Positions 1 through 8,120 of a DNA stretch of 64,000 bases are shown here, piece by piece. The notes under the pieces were generated by a model, which saw only the letters and a list, made by a program, of their open reading frames with translations, made no database searches and had not been told where the DNA came from. Position numbers and translations under genes: made by a program. The stretch is from CAVVAL01 sp963742725 (GTDB lineage Bacteria; Actinomycetota; Actinomycetes; Mycobacteriales; Cryptosporangiaceae): positions 1,736,001 through 1,800,000 of the forward strand of contig CAVUMX010000003.1 in the NCBI GenBank assembly GCA_963742725.1, read 5' to 3'. Every line of letters begins with the position of its first letter. Position 1 is the first letter of the stretch.

Positions 1-848
1 AGTTCGGCGACGTCGATGTCGCCCGGTCCGAGGCCTGCCTGCGCGTAGAGGCGGGGTGCGAGCGCGCCGGCGCCGGTGGCGGTGAGGTCGCGCCGGCCCT
101 CGTTGATGATCATGTGCCCGCCGCCCCACGCCGCCGCGGTGATAGTCACGGGCGGCCGGGCCAGGTCGCGGGCGCGGTCGGCGCTGGTGACGACGACCGC
201 GCAGGCGGCGTCCGTCTCCAGGCAGCAGTCGAGCAGCCGGAACGGGTCGACGATCATCCGGGACGTGGCGTGGTCGGCGGCGGTGATCGGGTCGCGGCGC
301 ATCGCCCGGGGATTGAGCACGGCGTTGGCCCGCTGCTGCACGGCGACCTGCCCGAAGTGTTCGGTGGTCGTCCCGTAGGCGGTCATGTGGGCGCGGGCGG
401 CCATCGCGAACTGCTGCGGCGGCGCGAAGTAGCCGTACGGGGCCTGGTACTGCGCGTCGTACGTCGGTGACGCGCCCCGCCCCGTCGCCCCCATCCGGAA
501 CTCGGAGCGGGCGTTGATCGCCCGGTAGCAGACGATCACGTCGGCGAGGCCCAGCGCGCACGCCATCGCCGCCTGGGCCACCACGGCGTGCGACACGCTG
601 CCGCCGCCGAACTGGTCGAGATACCAGCGCACGTCGTCCAGGCCGAGCGCGGGCGCCAGCACCCAGGGCGGCGTCGAGTCGCCGACCCGGTGCGTGGCGA
701 AGCCGTCCACGTCGTCGATCGTCAGACCCGCATCGGAGACCGCGGCTGTCACCGCGTCAATGGCCAGGGTCAGCGTGCTGACGCCCGAGTCCTTGCTGAA
801 CGGCGCGTACCCGACCCCGACGATCGCCGCGCGGTCCCGGAACGCCAC
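1..848 (-). CDS. Lipid-transfer-protein-type thiolase (SCP-x family), 3' end beyond window
   Basis: Reading leftward from GTG at 848, the frame stays open to the window edge, giving about 282 residues of a thiolase-fold protein of the nonspecific lipid-transfer (Ltp/SCP-x) class. Near the start it has a VGVGYAPFS-like motif, followed by AIDAVTAAVSDAGL and DDVDGF, the usual N-terminal half of this family. The segment DCCLETDAACAVVVTS is the family's conserved block before the C-terminal half. In steroid degraders such proteins cleave or retro-aldol-cleave side-chain CoA thioesters, usually with a DUF35 partner; no partner is seen here. GGGGAGG lies 5 nt before the GTG. A KstR2-type palindrome sits 18 nt upstream. 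The exact substrate is unknown and the C-terminal catalytic residues are outside the window. Confidence 0.82.
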   Translation of the reverse strand, partial: MAFRDRAAIVGVGYAPFSKDSGVSTLTLAIDAVTAAVSDAGLTIDDVDGFATHRVGDSTPPWVLAPALGLDDVRWYLDQFGGGSVSHAVVAQAAMACALGLADVIVCYRAINARSEFRMGATGRGASPTYDAQYQAPYGYFAPPQQFAMAARAHMTAYGTTTEHFGQVAVQQRANAVLNPRAMRRDPITAADHATSRMIVDPFRLLDCCLETDAACAVVVTSADRARDLARPPVTITAAAWGGGHMIINEGRRDLTATGAGALAPRLYAQAGLGPGDIDVAE

Positions 849-865
849 GGCAGCCTCCCCAGTAA

Positions 866-881
866 TCAAACAAGCGCTTGA
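866..881. promoter_or_regulatory. KstR2-type operator (site 1)
   Basis: TCAAACAAGCGCTTGA fits the window consensus CCAAGC-N4-GCTTGG with changes only at the outer and one inner position. It contains AACAAGCGCTTGAC, one mismatch from the published KstR2 box AnCAAGnnCTTGnT. It lies 18 nt before the GTG of the leftward thiolase gene. Confidence 0.75.
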
Positions 882-1011
882 CCAATTCTGCGAGCCGCGG
901 GCGGGCAAAGTCAAACCCTTGCCACATACCGCCGGCACGGCACCGGAGATCGTCCGCCCGGCCGCCAGATCGGGCCAGTTGACACCCACCGCGGGCCGCC
1001 TTAACCTCATA

Positions 1012-1027
1012 CCAAGCAAGCGCTTGG
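1012..1027. promoter_or_regulatory. KstR2-type operator (site 2)
   Basis: CCAAGCAAGCGCTTGG is a perfect match to the repeated consensus. It sits 25 nt before the start of the flavin reductase-fadE30-ipdF operon and 130 bp from site 1, so each arm of this divergent region has its own site. Confidence 0.85.
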
Positions 1028-1051
1028 GCAACCCACGGAGGGATGGCCGCC

Positions 1052-1591
1052 ATGACCAGCAGGGCGTTCGCCGCCTGGCGCAGCCCCAACGGCACCGAGG
1101 CGCCCACCGAGCCGTTCGACTCGGCGCGGTTCCGCCAGGTGCTCGGCCACTTCGCGACCGGGGTCGTCGCGATCACGGCGATCGATCCGGCGACGTCGCG
1201 CCCGACCGGGCTGGCGGCCAACGCGTTCACGTCCGTGTCGCTCGATCCGCCGCTGATCGCGTTCTGCGTGGCCCACACCAGCTCGACGTGGCCGACACTG
1301 CGGTCCGCCGGCCTCCTCGCCGTCAACGTCCTGACCGCCGACCAGGGCGGGGTGTGCCAGCAGCTCGCCACGCGCGGCGGCGACAAGTTCCGCGGCCTGC
1401 GGTGGCGCCCCTCCCCCGGCGGCGCTCCCCTGCTCGACGGCGCCCTGGCCTGGATCGAGTGCGCGATCGACGCCGAGCATGTCGCGGGCGACCACGTGAT
1501 CGTCGTGTGCCGGGTCCGGCAGCTGAGCCACCACGCGGCGCAGGCTCCGCTGCTGTTCTTCCGGGGCGGCTACGGCAGCTTCACGGCATGA
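1052..1591 (+). CDS. Flavin reductase-domain protein (HsaB/HpaC-like)
   Basis: About 179 residues of the FMN-binding flavin reductase fold, which reduces FMN/FAD with NAD(P)H to feed a two-component monooxygenase. Diagnostic stretches are FRQVLGHFATGVVAITA near the N-terminus, ANAFTSVSLDPPLIAFC (flavin contact region), LAVNVLTADQ, and the C-terminal LLFFRGGYG. Overall it resembles HsaB, the reductase partner of the 3-HSA hydroxylase, but no oxygenase partner is in this window, so the symbol is withheld. Start: GGAGGG at 1037-1042 is too close to the ATG at 1043 but well spaced for the ATG at 1052, so 1052 is preferred. The stop overlaps the next gene (ATGA), implying translational coupling with fadE30. 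Confidence 0.83.
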   Translation: MTSRAFAAWRSPNGTEAPTEPFDSARFRQVLGHFATGVVAITAIDPATSRPTGLAANAFTSVSLDPPLIAFCVAHTSSTWPTLRSAGLLAVNVLTADQGGVCQQLATRGGDKFRGLRWRPSPGGAPLLDGALAWIECAIDAEHVAGDHVIVVCRVRQLSHHAAQAPLLFFRGGYGSFTA

Positions 1592-2715
1592 CCGGCCTCC
1601 GGGCCGAGTTCCGTGCCTGGCTGGCCGCCAACCTGACCGGCGAGTTCGCGGACGCGCGGGGCCTGGGCGGCCCGGGGCGTGAGCACGAGTCGTTCGACGT
1701 CCGGCTGCGGTGGGAACGCCGGCTCGGCGCCGCGGGCTGGACGTGCGTCGGCTGGCCGGTCGAGCACGGCGGCCGTGGCGCGCCGGTCGCCGACCAGGTC
1801 GCGTTCCACGAGGAGTACGTACGCGCGGACGCGCCGGTCCGGGTGGGACACATCGGCGAGACGCTGCTCGGCCCCACGCTGATCGAGGCCGGCACGGACG
1901 AGCAACGCGCCCGCTTCCTGCCGCCGATCCGCGCGGGCGAGGAGCTGTGGTGCCAGGGCTACTCCGAGCCGGGCGCGGGGTCCGACCTGGCCGCCGTCGC
2001 CACGAAGGCCGACCTGAAAGGCGAGTGGATCGTCACCGGCCAGAAGGTGTGGACGTCGCTCGCGCACGTCGCCGACTGGTGCTTCGTCCTCGCGCGCACC
2101 GAACCGGGCAGCACCCGCCATCGCGGGCTGAGCTACCTGCTGGTGCCGATGCGCCAGCCCGGCGTGGAGGTGCGGCCGATCCGGCAGCTCACGGGGACGT
2201 CCGAGTTCAACGAAGTGTTCTTCGACGGCGCCCGCACCGCCGCCGCGAACGTCGTGGGCGCACCTGGCGACGGGTGGCGCGTGGCGATGGCGACGCTCGC
2301 GCACGAGCGGGGCGTCTCCACGGTCGGGCAGCAGCTCGCGTTCCGCCGCGAGCTGGACCGGATCATCGCGATCGCGGTGAAGAACGGTGCCGCCGAGGAC
2401 CCGGCGCTGCGCGCCCGCCTCACCGACGCGTGGATCGGGCTGGAGCTGCTGCGCCTCAACGCCGTCCGGGCGCTGGCCGGGGACGTGACCGCACTGGCGA
2501 TCACGAAACTCGCCTGGTCGACGTGGCACCGCGACCTCGGCGACCTCGCGATGGACGTACTCGGCGCCGACGGCCTCACCACCGACCCGGGCTACGATCT
2601 CGGTCCCGAGCAGCGCCTGTACCTGTTCAGCCGCGCCGACACGATCTACGCCGGGTCGAGCGAGATCCAGCGGACCCTGATCGCCGAGCGCGTCCTCGGC
2701 CTCCCCCGCGCATGA
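1588..2715 (+). CDS. fadE30: Acyl-CoA dehydrogenase, FadE30-like (HIP-CoA dehydrogenase)
   Basis: 375 residues, full-length acyl-CoA dehydrogenase. It contains GLGGPGREHE near residue 26, the FAD/substrate motif CQGYSEPGAGSDLA, GQKVWTSLAH, FNEVFFDGAR, the helical C-terminal domain and the terminal YAGSSEIQRTLIAERVLGLPR. The N-terminal sequence and overall layout match mycobacterial FadE30 as I recall it, the enzyme that desaturates the propanoate side chain of HIP-CoA (rings C/D intermediate) in the KstR2 pathway. The ipdF-like gene directly downstream has the same neighbour relation as Rv3559c/Rv3560c. ATG overlaps the previous stop by 4 nt and its own stop overlaps the next ATG. Predicted cytoplasmic FAD homotetramer; specificity is inferred from homology and context. 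Confidence 0.87.
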   Translation: MTGLRAEFRAWLAANLTGEFADARGLGGPGREHESFDVRLRWERRLGAAGWTCVGWPVEHGGRGAPVADQVAFHEEYVRADAPVRVGHIGETLLGPTLIEAGTDEQRARFLPPIRAGEELWCQGYSEPGAGSDLAAVATKADLKGEWIVTGQKVWTSLAHVADWCFVLARTEPGSTRHRGLSYLLVPMRQPGVEVRPIRQLTGTSEFNEVFFDGARTAAANVVGAPGDGWRVAMATLAHERGVSTVGQQLAFRRELDRIIAIAVKNGAAEDPALRARLTDAWIGLELLRLNAVRALAGDVTALAITKLAWSTWHRDLGDLAMDVLGADGLTTDPGYDLGPEQRLYLFSRADTIYAGSSEIQRTLIAERVLGLPRA

Positions 2716-3461
2716 AGCCGCCCGACCCGCGCGGACTCCTCGCCGGCAAGACCGTGCTGGTCACCGCGGCCGCCGGCACCGGGATCGGCTTCGCCACGGC
2801 GCGCCGCGCGGCCGAGGAAGGCGCCGTCGTCGTCCTGAGCGACCGGCACGAGCGGCGGCTCGCCGAGGCCGCGTCCGAGCTGGGCGCCGTCGGCATCCCG
2901 TGCGACGTCACCGACGAGGACGCCGTCCAGCGGCTGTTCCGGTCCACCCTGGACGCCGTCGGCCGGCTCGACGTCCTCGTCAACAATGCCGGCCTCGGTG
3001 GCACCGCCGACCTCGCCGACATGACCGACGACCAGTGGCACGCCGTCCTCGACACGACCCTGACCGGCACGTTCCGGTGCACCCGGGCGGCGCTGCGGAT
3101 CATGCGGGAGCAGCGGTCCGGGATCGTCGTCAACAACGCCTCGGTGCTGGGCTGGCGGGCGCAGGCCGGGCAGGCGCACTACGCGGCGGCGAAGGCGGGC
3201 GTCATGGCGCTGACGCGGTGCGCGGCGGTCGAGGCGGCGGCGTACGGGGTCCGGGTGAACGCGGTCGCGCCGAGCCTGGCCATGCATCCGCACCTGGCGA
3301 AGGTGACGAGCGAAGAACTCCTCGCCGACCTGACCGCCCGCGAAGCGCTCGGCCGGGCCGCCGAACCGTGGGAGGTCGCCACCGTCATCGTGTTCCTGGC
3401 CAGCGACTACTCCTCCTACCTGACCGGCGAGGTCGTGTCGGTCAGCAACCAGCACCCGTGA
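2712..3461 (+). CDS. ipdF: Short-chain dehydrogenase, IpdF-like (5-OH-HIP-CoA pathway)
   Basis: 249 residues, classical SDR Rossmann enzyme. The nucleotide-binding glycine motif is an unusual TAAAGTGIGFATA rather than TGxxxGIG, as in the IpdF type. NNAGLGG, the Ser region NNASVLG and the catalytic YAAAK follow in normal order, and the C-terminus ends DYSSYLTGEVVSV. Immediately after FadE30 with ATGA overlap, as in M. tuberculosis, so the likely role is oxidation of the 5-hydroxyl of the methylhexahydroindanone propanoyl-CoA intermediate. The last 20 nt overlap the convergent ureD 3' end. Function is inferred from synteny; a generic hydroxyacyl-CoA SDR is the alternative. Confidence 0.82.
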   Translation: MKPPDPRGLLAGKTVLVTAAAGTGIGFATARRAAEEGAVVVLSDRHERRLAEAASELGAVGIPCDVTDEDAVQRLFRSTLDAVGRLDVLVNNAGLGGTADLADMTDDQWHAVLDTTLTGTFRCTRAALRIMREQRSGIVVNNASVLGWRAQAGQAHYAAAKAGVMALTRCAAVEAAAYGVRVNAVAPSLAMHPHLAKVTSEELLADLTAREALGRAAEPWEVATVIVFLASDYSSYLTGEVVSVSNQHP

Positions 3462-4125
3462 GACTGGCGCGGAGTGCGCGGGCGTCGGCGGCGAGCGCGG
3501 TGACGAGGGTGCCGGGGCCGGCGAGCGGCAGGACGGCGACGGTCTCCGTGGCGTGCGCGGCGGGCGTCCAGGCGGGGTCGACGACGAGCAGCGATCCGCA
3601 CGCGCGGGCGCCGGTCACGCTGGCGCGGGCGGTGTCGGCGCCGTCCAGGACGAGTTCATGGCGGAGCAGCGGCGCACCGTCCACGTCGACGCGGAGCTGG
3701 CCCCGGTAGGCGCCGCCCGTCTCGCCGTGCCGGCCCAGGATCACTTCCTCGCGGACGCGCAGCACGCCGCCGTCCACCACCTCGGCGTCCACGATCGTGC
3801 GGTGCCGCGCCCGCGCGGCCACGACGGTCGGTTCGGGGAGTACGGACAGGCGCCCGGCCACCCGGAGCCGGAGCGTGAAGGTCGATTCGCCGGGTCCGGG
3901 GAGCGCCACCGTCGCGCCGACCGTCCGGAGCGTGAGTGTCGCCTGTGGACCGACGTCCACGGTCAGTTCCAGGTCGTCGCCCCCCAGCGGGCCACCGGCC
4001 GCGGCGGCGAGATAGACCCCTTCGGCAGTTGGACGGAGAACCAGCGGCACCTGCGACATCACCCGGGTGAGCCGGGTACCGCCGTTGCCGTCGGACTCCG
4101 CCCGCAGCGCCGCGCGGGCCCTCAC
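3442..4125 (-). CDS. ureD: Urease accessory protein UreD (UreH)
   Basis: 227 residues starting at GTG 4125, whose GTGA overlaps the ureG stop. UreD is the scaffold that binds apo-urease and, with UreF and UreG, delivers nickel. The N-terminus carries the family signature GGTRLTRV followed by PLVLRPT; the rest is the beta-rich UreD fold with GETGGAYRGQLRV. Length is a little short of the usual 260-280. It is the last gene of ureABCFGD, and its 3' end overlaps ipdF from the opposite strand by 20 nt. An upstream in-frame ATG at 4161 would lie inside ureG and is not needed. Confidence 0.88.
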   Translation of the reverse strand: MRARAALRAESDGNGGTRLTRVMSQVPLVLRPTAEGVYLAAAAGGPLGGDDLELTVDVGPQATLTLRTVGATVALPGPGESTFTLRLRVAGRLSVLPEPTVVAARARHRTIVDAEVVDGGVLRVREEVILGRHGETGGAYRGQLRVDVDGAPLLRHELVLDGADTARASVTGARACGSLLVVDPAWTPAAHATETVAVLPLAGPGTLVTALAADARALRASLTGAGC

Positions 4126-4784
4126 GGCGTGACTCGCTCCCGGATCTGGTCCTCGACCCACCCGGCAACGGTCGGCGCGGTCGGCTCCTCGCGCAGCGAC
4201 ACGAGCTGGACGGGCAGGTCGCCGCGCATGGCGTGCGCGTCCCGTTCCATGACGGCCAGGTCGGCGCCGACGAGGGGTGCGAGGTCGGTCTTGTTGATGA
4301 CGAGCAGGTCCGAGCGGATCACGCCCGGACCGCCCTTGCGCGGCACCTTGTCGCCGCCGGCCACGTCCACCACGAAGATCTGCTTGTCGACCAGTCCGTA
4401 GCTGAACGTCGCCGTCAGGTTGTCGCCGCCGCTCTCGACCAGCACCAGGTCGAGGCCGGTGAACCGCGCCTCCAGGGCGTCGACGGCGTCCAGGTTGGCG
4501 GAGATGTCGTCCCGGATCGCGGTGTGCGGGCAGCAGCCGGTCTGCACGGCGGCGATGCGGTCCGTATCGAGGACGCCGGCGTGACGGAGAAAATCCGCGT
4601 CCTCGGTCGTGTAGATGTCATTGGTGACGACGGCGAGGCTCAGGCGCTCGCCGAGCGTGCGGCACAGGGCGGCGACCAGCGCGGTCTTGCCGCTGCCGAC
4701 CGGGCCACCGATGCCGACGCGTAGCGCGCGGCCGGCCGGCGCCGGGGGTTCGTACGGGTCGCGCCCGTCGTGGTCATGAGGCAA
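4122..4784 (-). CDS. ureG: Urease accessory GTPase UreG
   Basis: 220 residues; SIMIBI-class GTPase that powers nickel insertion into urease. Visible motifs: P-loop GPVGSGKT, VVTNDIYTTEDADFL, the metal-binding CPH motif in GCCPHTAIRDD, VESGGDNLTATFS, and the guanine-specificity motif NKTD. The His-rich N-terminus present in many UreG is reduced to HDHD. Start: no ATG or GTG fits the frame near the N-terminus; TTG at 4784 is preceded 8 nt upstream by GGAGG inside the end of ureF, so TTG is chosen. The ATG seen nearby at 4778-4776 is in another frame. Overlaps ureF by 11 nt and ureD by 4 nt. Confidence 0.88.
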   Translation of the reverse strand: MPHDHDGRDPYEPPAPAGRALRVGIGGPVGSGKTALVAALCRTLGERLSLAVVTNDIYTTEDADFLRHAGVLDTDRIAAVQTGCCPHTAIRDDISANLDAVDALEARFTGLDLVLVESGGDNLTATFSYGLVDKQIFVVDVAGGDKVPRKGGPGVIRSDLLVINKTDLAPLVGADLAVMERDAHAMRGDLPVQLVSLREEPTAPTVAGWVEDQIRERVTP

Positions 4785-5733
4785 AGAGACGCACCTCCGA
4801 GGCGGCGTGGAGTTCGGCGAGCAGGTCGAGGCGGGGCGCGGTGGCGCAGGGCAGGTCGCGGAACGGGCCGTCGGCGGCCGCGGCGGCTTGTTCGGCGACG
4901 TCCTCGACCTGCGGGGTGAGGGCGGCGAGCAGGGCCTGGACGGCGAACGGGTCGTACCCCCGCAGCCGGACGGCCGCCGCGGCCGGACCGGAGATCGCGA
5001 GGTACGCGGCCACGTGCGCCACACCGTCCGGCGCGCATCCCGCCGCCGCACCGACCGCCCCCAGCACGACAGCGTGATGCACCCCACCCGCCGCGGCCGG
5101 TGCCCTCTCCCGAACCGGACTGTCGGGACTAGCGTGGCTACGCGCGCCCGTTGAAGGCACGCGTTCCCGAACAGTCCGGTTCGGGGGTGGCGCGGGCGAG
5201 AGCACGGCGGGCACGAGCGGCCCGGCCGGTGCCCGGCCCGGCAGCGTGGGTGGCGCGGCGGCCCAGCGCGCCAGGGCGTCGAGGTGCGGGGCCGGCCAGG
5301 CGATGCGGGCCGCGCGCAGGAGCGCCCGCCCCTGCTGGCGCGACGCCGCCCGCTGGGCCGGCGAGGCGCTGCGCGCGTCGGCCTCGGCGTCCAGCGCGGC
5401 CCACACGCCGGCGTCGACCGCCGACCTCGCGCCGTCGCCGGCAGCGCCAGCGGCTCCGGCATCAGCTGCCGCATCGGCCCGACGGCCGGCATCAGCTGCC
5501 ACGTCGGCCCGGCGGCCGGCGCCGACCGCGCGCACCCGGTGGCAGGCGGCTGCGGCGAGGGCGGCGGAGACCAGGCCGGTCGTGCGGAGCCGGCCGCGAA
5601 GGAACACCGCGAGGTCGTCCAGGTCCTGGACGATCCCGGTGGCGATGGCCGGTTCGACGCCGCCGGAGTGCGCGTGCCCGCCGGCCGGCAGGCGGGAGTC
5701 CGCGAGCGCCAGCAGCGAGACGAGGCCCGTCAT
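4774..5733 (-). CDS. ureF: Urease accessory protein UreF with two inserted repeat segments
   Basis: 319 residues against about 220-240 usual. The N-terminus (SLLALADSRLPAGGHAHSGG) and C-terminus (RLRGYDPFAVQALLAAL onward) are normal UreF. UreF acts in the UreD-UreF-UreG complex as GTPase regulator during nickel loading. Two extra segments explain the length: an Ala/Asp/Arg-rich stretch from a 30-bp tandem repeat (5461-5520), and a Pro/Arg/Ser-rich stretch from a palindromic element (5109-5185). Both keep the frame. Start ATG 5733 overlaps the ureC stop as TGATG. Whether the insertions are tolerated surface loops or impair activity cannot be told from sequence. Confidence 0.85.
   Translation of the reverse strand: MTGLVSLLALADSRLPAGGHAHSGGVEPAIATGIVQDLDDLAVFLRGRLRTTGLVSAALAAAACHRVRAVGAGRRADVAADAGRRADAAADAGAAGAAGDGARSAVDAGVWAALDAEADARSASPAQRAASRQQGRALLRAARIAWPAPHLDALARWAAAPPTLPGRAPAGPLVPAVLSPAPPPNRTVRERVPSTGARSHASPDSPVRERAPAAAGGVHHAVVLGAVGAAAGCAPDGVAHVAAYLAISGPAAAAVRLRGYDPFAVQALLAALTPQVEDVAEQAAAAADGPFRDLPCATAPRLDLLAELHAASEVRLFAS
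5109..5185. repeat. Palindromic element in frame inside ureF
   Basis: Perfect 15-bp inverted arms: CCCGAACCGGACTGT at 5109-5123 and its complement at 5171-5185, with 47 nt between. A further imperfect stem (CGGGA / TCCCG) extends inward. It adds about 26 residues to UreF with no stop. It is unrelated in sequence to the two hairpin families found elsewhere in the window. Confidence 0.85.
5461..5520. repeat. 30-bp tandem repeat (2 copies) in ureF
   Basis: Two adjacent 30-bp units (5461-5490, 5491-5520) differ at three positions, starting ATCAGCTGCC. They encode an Ala/Asp/Gly/Arg-rich insertion in the middle of UreF. 30 bp is a multiple of three, so the frame is kept. Confidence 0.8.
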
Positions 5734-7451
5734 CAGAACAGGAAGTAGCGCTGCGCCATCGGCAGCTCGGCGGCCGGCGCGGGCTCCACGATCTCGCCGT
5801 CGATCCGGACGGTGAACGTGTCCGGCTCGACCTCGATGCGCGGCAGGGCGGTGTTCTCGGGCAGGTCGGCCTTGCCCCGCCGGCGGACGTCCGCGACCGG
5901 CACCAGGTCGCGGACAAGCCCCAGCCGGTCGGCGAGCCCGTCCTCCAGCGCGGCCGGGGCCACGAACGACAGCGACGTCCGCGCGGCGACCGCCGGTGAG
6001 GCACCCCACATCGGACGCGGCAGCACCGGCTGCGGCGTCGGGATGGACGCGTTCGCGTCCCCCATCGCCGCCCACGCGACCATGCCGCCCTTCAGCACCG
6101 CGTGCGGACGTACGCCGAAGAACGCCGGCTCCCACAGCACCAGGTCGGCGAGCTTGCCGGTCTCGACGGACCCGATCTCGCCGTCGAGACCGTGCGCGAC
6201 CGCGGGGCAGATCGTGTACTTGGCGACGTACCGGCGCGCGCGGTGGTTGTCGGCGGCGCCGTCACCGGGCAGGGCACCCCGGCGGCGTTTCATCACGTGC
6301 GCCGTCTGCCAGGTGCGGAGGATGACCTCGCCGATGCGTCCCATCGCCTGGGAGTCCGAGCCGATCATGGAGATCGCGCCGAGGTCGTGCAGGACGTCCT
6401 CGGCGGCGATCGTGGACGGCCTGATCCGCGACTCGGCGAACGCCAGGTCCTCGGGCACGGCCGGGTTCAGGTGGTGGCACACCATCAGCATGTCGAGGTG
6501 TTCGTCGAGCGTGTTGACGGTGTGCGGCCGGGTCGGGTTCGTCGAGGACGGCAGCACGTTCGGATGCGACGCGACCGTGATGATGTCCGGCGCGTGCCCG
6601 CCGCCGGCACCTTCGGTGTGGTACGCGTGGATGGCCCGTCCGGCGATGGCGGCGAGGGTGTCCTCGACGAAACCGGCCTCGTTGAGCGTGTCGCTGTGCA
6701 GGGCGGCCTGCACGCCGGCCTCGTCGCACACGCGCAGGCAGGCGTCGATGGCCGCCGGTGTCGAACCCCAGTCCTCATGGAGTTTGAAGCCGGCCGCGCC
6801 CGCCCGCAGCTGCTCCCACATCGCCTCGGCGGACACGGTGTTGCCCTTGCCCAGCAGGACGACGTTCACCGGCAGGCCGTCCATGGCCTGCAACATCCGT
6901 GCGAGGTGCCACGCGCCGGGCGTCACGGTCGTGGCCTTCGTGCCCTCGGCCGGACCGGTGCCGCCGCCGATCAGCGTGGTGATCCCCGAGCCCAGGGCCT
7001 CGTCGACGAGCTGCGGGCAGATCAGGTGGACGTGGCAGTCGATCGCCCCGGCCGTCAGGATCTTCCCGTTGCCGGCCATGATCTCCGTCGACGGCCCGAT
7101 GACCAGTCCCGGATGGACGCCCGGCATCGTATCCGGGTTGCCGGCCTTGCCGAGCGCGACGATCCGGCCGTCGCGGATGCCGACGTCCGCCTTCACGACG
7201 CCCCAGTGGTCGAGCACGACGGCGCCGGTGATGACCAGGTCGGGGGCGCCGTCCGCGCGGGTTGCGACCGACTGCCCCATCGACTCGCGGACCACCTTGC
7301 CGCCGCCGAACACCACCTCGTCGCCGGCCGCGTCGCCGCGCGCGAGATCGTCCTCGACCTCGATCAGCAGGTCGGTGTCGGCGAGCCGGATGCGGTCCCC
7401 GGTGGTCGGCCCGTACAGGAGCGCGTACCGCTCCCGGCTCACCTCAGCCAC
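5733..7451 (-). CDS. ureC: Urease subunit alpha
   Basis: 572 residues, full length. Hydrolyses urea to ammonia and carbamate at a dinickel site in the cytoplasm. Visible active-site motifs: HVHLICPQ (two nickel His), the carbamylated Lys in GFKLHEDWG, ALHSDTLNE, HTEGAGGGHAPD, the catalytic His loop MVCHHLN, and the Asp in MIGSDSQAMGR. It ends QRYFLF. Start: GTG 7451 gives VAEVSRERYA, matching family starts, and overlaps ureB by 8 nt; GTG 7442 is a second possibility. All metal ligands are present, so the enzyme should be active if UreDFG work. Confidence 0.95.
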   Translation of the reverse strand: MAEVSRERYALLYGPTTGDRIRLADTDLLIEVEDDLARGDAAGDEVVFGGGKVVRESMGQSVATRADGAPDLVITGAVVLDHWGVVKADVGIRDGRIVALGKAGNPDTMPGVHPGLVIGPSTEIMAGNGKILTAGAIDCHVHLICPQLVDEALGSGITTLIGGGTGPAEGTKATTVTPGAWHLARMLQAMDGLPVNVVLLGKGNTVSAEAMWEQLRAGAAGFKLHEDWGSTPAAIDACLRVCDEAGVQAALHSDTLNEAGFVEDTLAAIAGRAIHAYHTEGAGGGHAPDIITVASHPNVLPSSTNPTRPHTVNTLDEHLDMLMVCHHLNPAVPEDLAFAESRIRPSTIAAEDVLHDLGAISMIGSDSQAMGRIGEVILRTWQTAHVMKRRRGALPGDGAADNHRARRYVAKYTICPAVAHGLDGEIGSVETGKLADLVLWEPAFFGVRPHAVLKGGMVAWAAMGDANASIPTPQPVLPRPMWGASPAVAARTSLSFVAPAALEDGLADRLGLVRDLVPVADVRRRGKADLPENTALPRIEVEPDTFTVRIDGEIVEPAPAAELPMAQRYFLF

Positions 7452-7758
7452 GGTCGAGTTCCCCCGCGCCGCCGATCCGCAGGCCCGGCACGATGCGGTT
7501 CCCGGCCAGCGGCACCAGCGCGACCTCCCGTTCCACACCCGGTTCGAAGCGGACGGCCGTCCCCGCGGCGATGTCGAGGCGGAGTCCCCACGCGGCCTCG
7601 CGGTCGAACTCCAGTGCGGCGTTGACCTGGGCGAAGTGGAAGTGCGATCCGACCTGGACGGGACGGTCGCCCGTGTTCGCGACGACCAGCACCGTGACCG
7701 GGCGGCCCTCGTTGAGCCGGACCGTCCCGGCGCCCGGCAGGATCTCGCCGGGGATCAC
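7444..7758 (-). CDS. ureB: Urease subunit beta
   Basis: 104 residues, normal length. Contains MIPGEILPG at the start, VANTGDRPVQVGSHFHFAQVN, the imperfect jelly-roll core of the beta subunit, and AAGTAVRFEPG. Forms the (alpha beta gamma)3 urease trimer with UreC and UreA. ATGA overlap with the ureA stop and an 8-nt overlap with ureC indicate a coupled operon. Confidence 0.94.
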   Translation of the reverse strand: MIPGEILPGAGTVRLNEGRPVTVLVVANTGDRPVQVGSHFHFAQVNAALEFDREAAWGLRLDIAAGTAVRFEPGVEREVALVPLAGNRIVPGLRIGGAGELDRG

Positions 7759-8057
7759 GGGATCGGCCGGTGGACGGTGATGAGCTTGGTGCCGTCCGGG
7801 AAGGTGGCCTCGACCTGGACCTCGGCCAGCATCTCGGGGACGCCGTCCATGACGTCGTCGCGGGTCAGGACCTCGCGCCCGGCGCTCATCAGATCGGCGA
7901 CGGACCGTCCGTCGCGCGCGCCTTCCATCAGGTACGACGTGATGACGGCCGTGGCCTCGGGATGGTTGAGCCGCAGCCCACGGTCGCGCCGCTCCTGCGC
8001 GAGACGCGCGGCCACGTGGATCAGCAGCCGTTCCTGCTCGTGTGGGGTCAACCGCAT
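7755..8057 (-). CDS. ureA: Urease subunit gamma
   Basis: 100 residues, normal length. MRLTPHEQERLL at the N-terminus, RGLRLNHPEA, TSYLMEGARDG and VEATFPDGTKLITVH are conserved UreA blocks. First gene of ureABCFGD; no ureE follows, as in mycobacteria. The 63 bp before the divergent beta-helix gene must hold the promoter. No KstR2-type site is seen here, so urease appears to be outside the steroid regulon. Confidence 0.94.
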   Translation of the reverse strand: MRLTPHEQERLLIHVAARLAQERRDRGLRLNHPEATAVITSYLMEGARDGRSVADLMSAGREVLTRDDVMDGVPEMLAEVQVEATFPDGTKLITVHRPIP

Positions 8058-8120
8058 GCCCCGCAGTCTGGCAGGTGCGGCGTTACCCCGGTGTTACGGC
8101 GCGTGCGATCATCGTCAGCC

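Noticed and set aside
4640..4778. ATG at 4778 as the ureG start
   Set aside because: It is in a different frame from the UreG protein; the TTG at 4784 with GGAGG is in frame.
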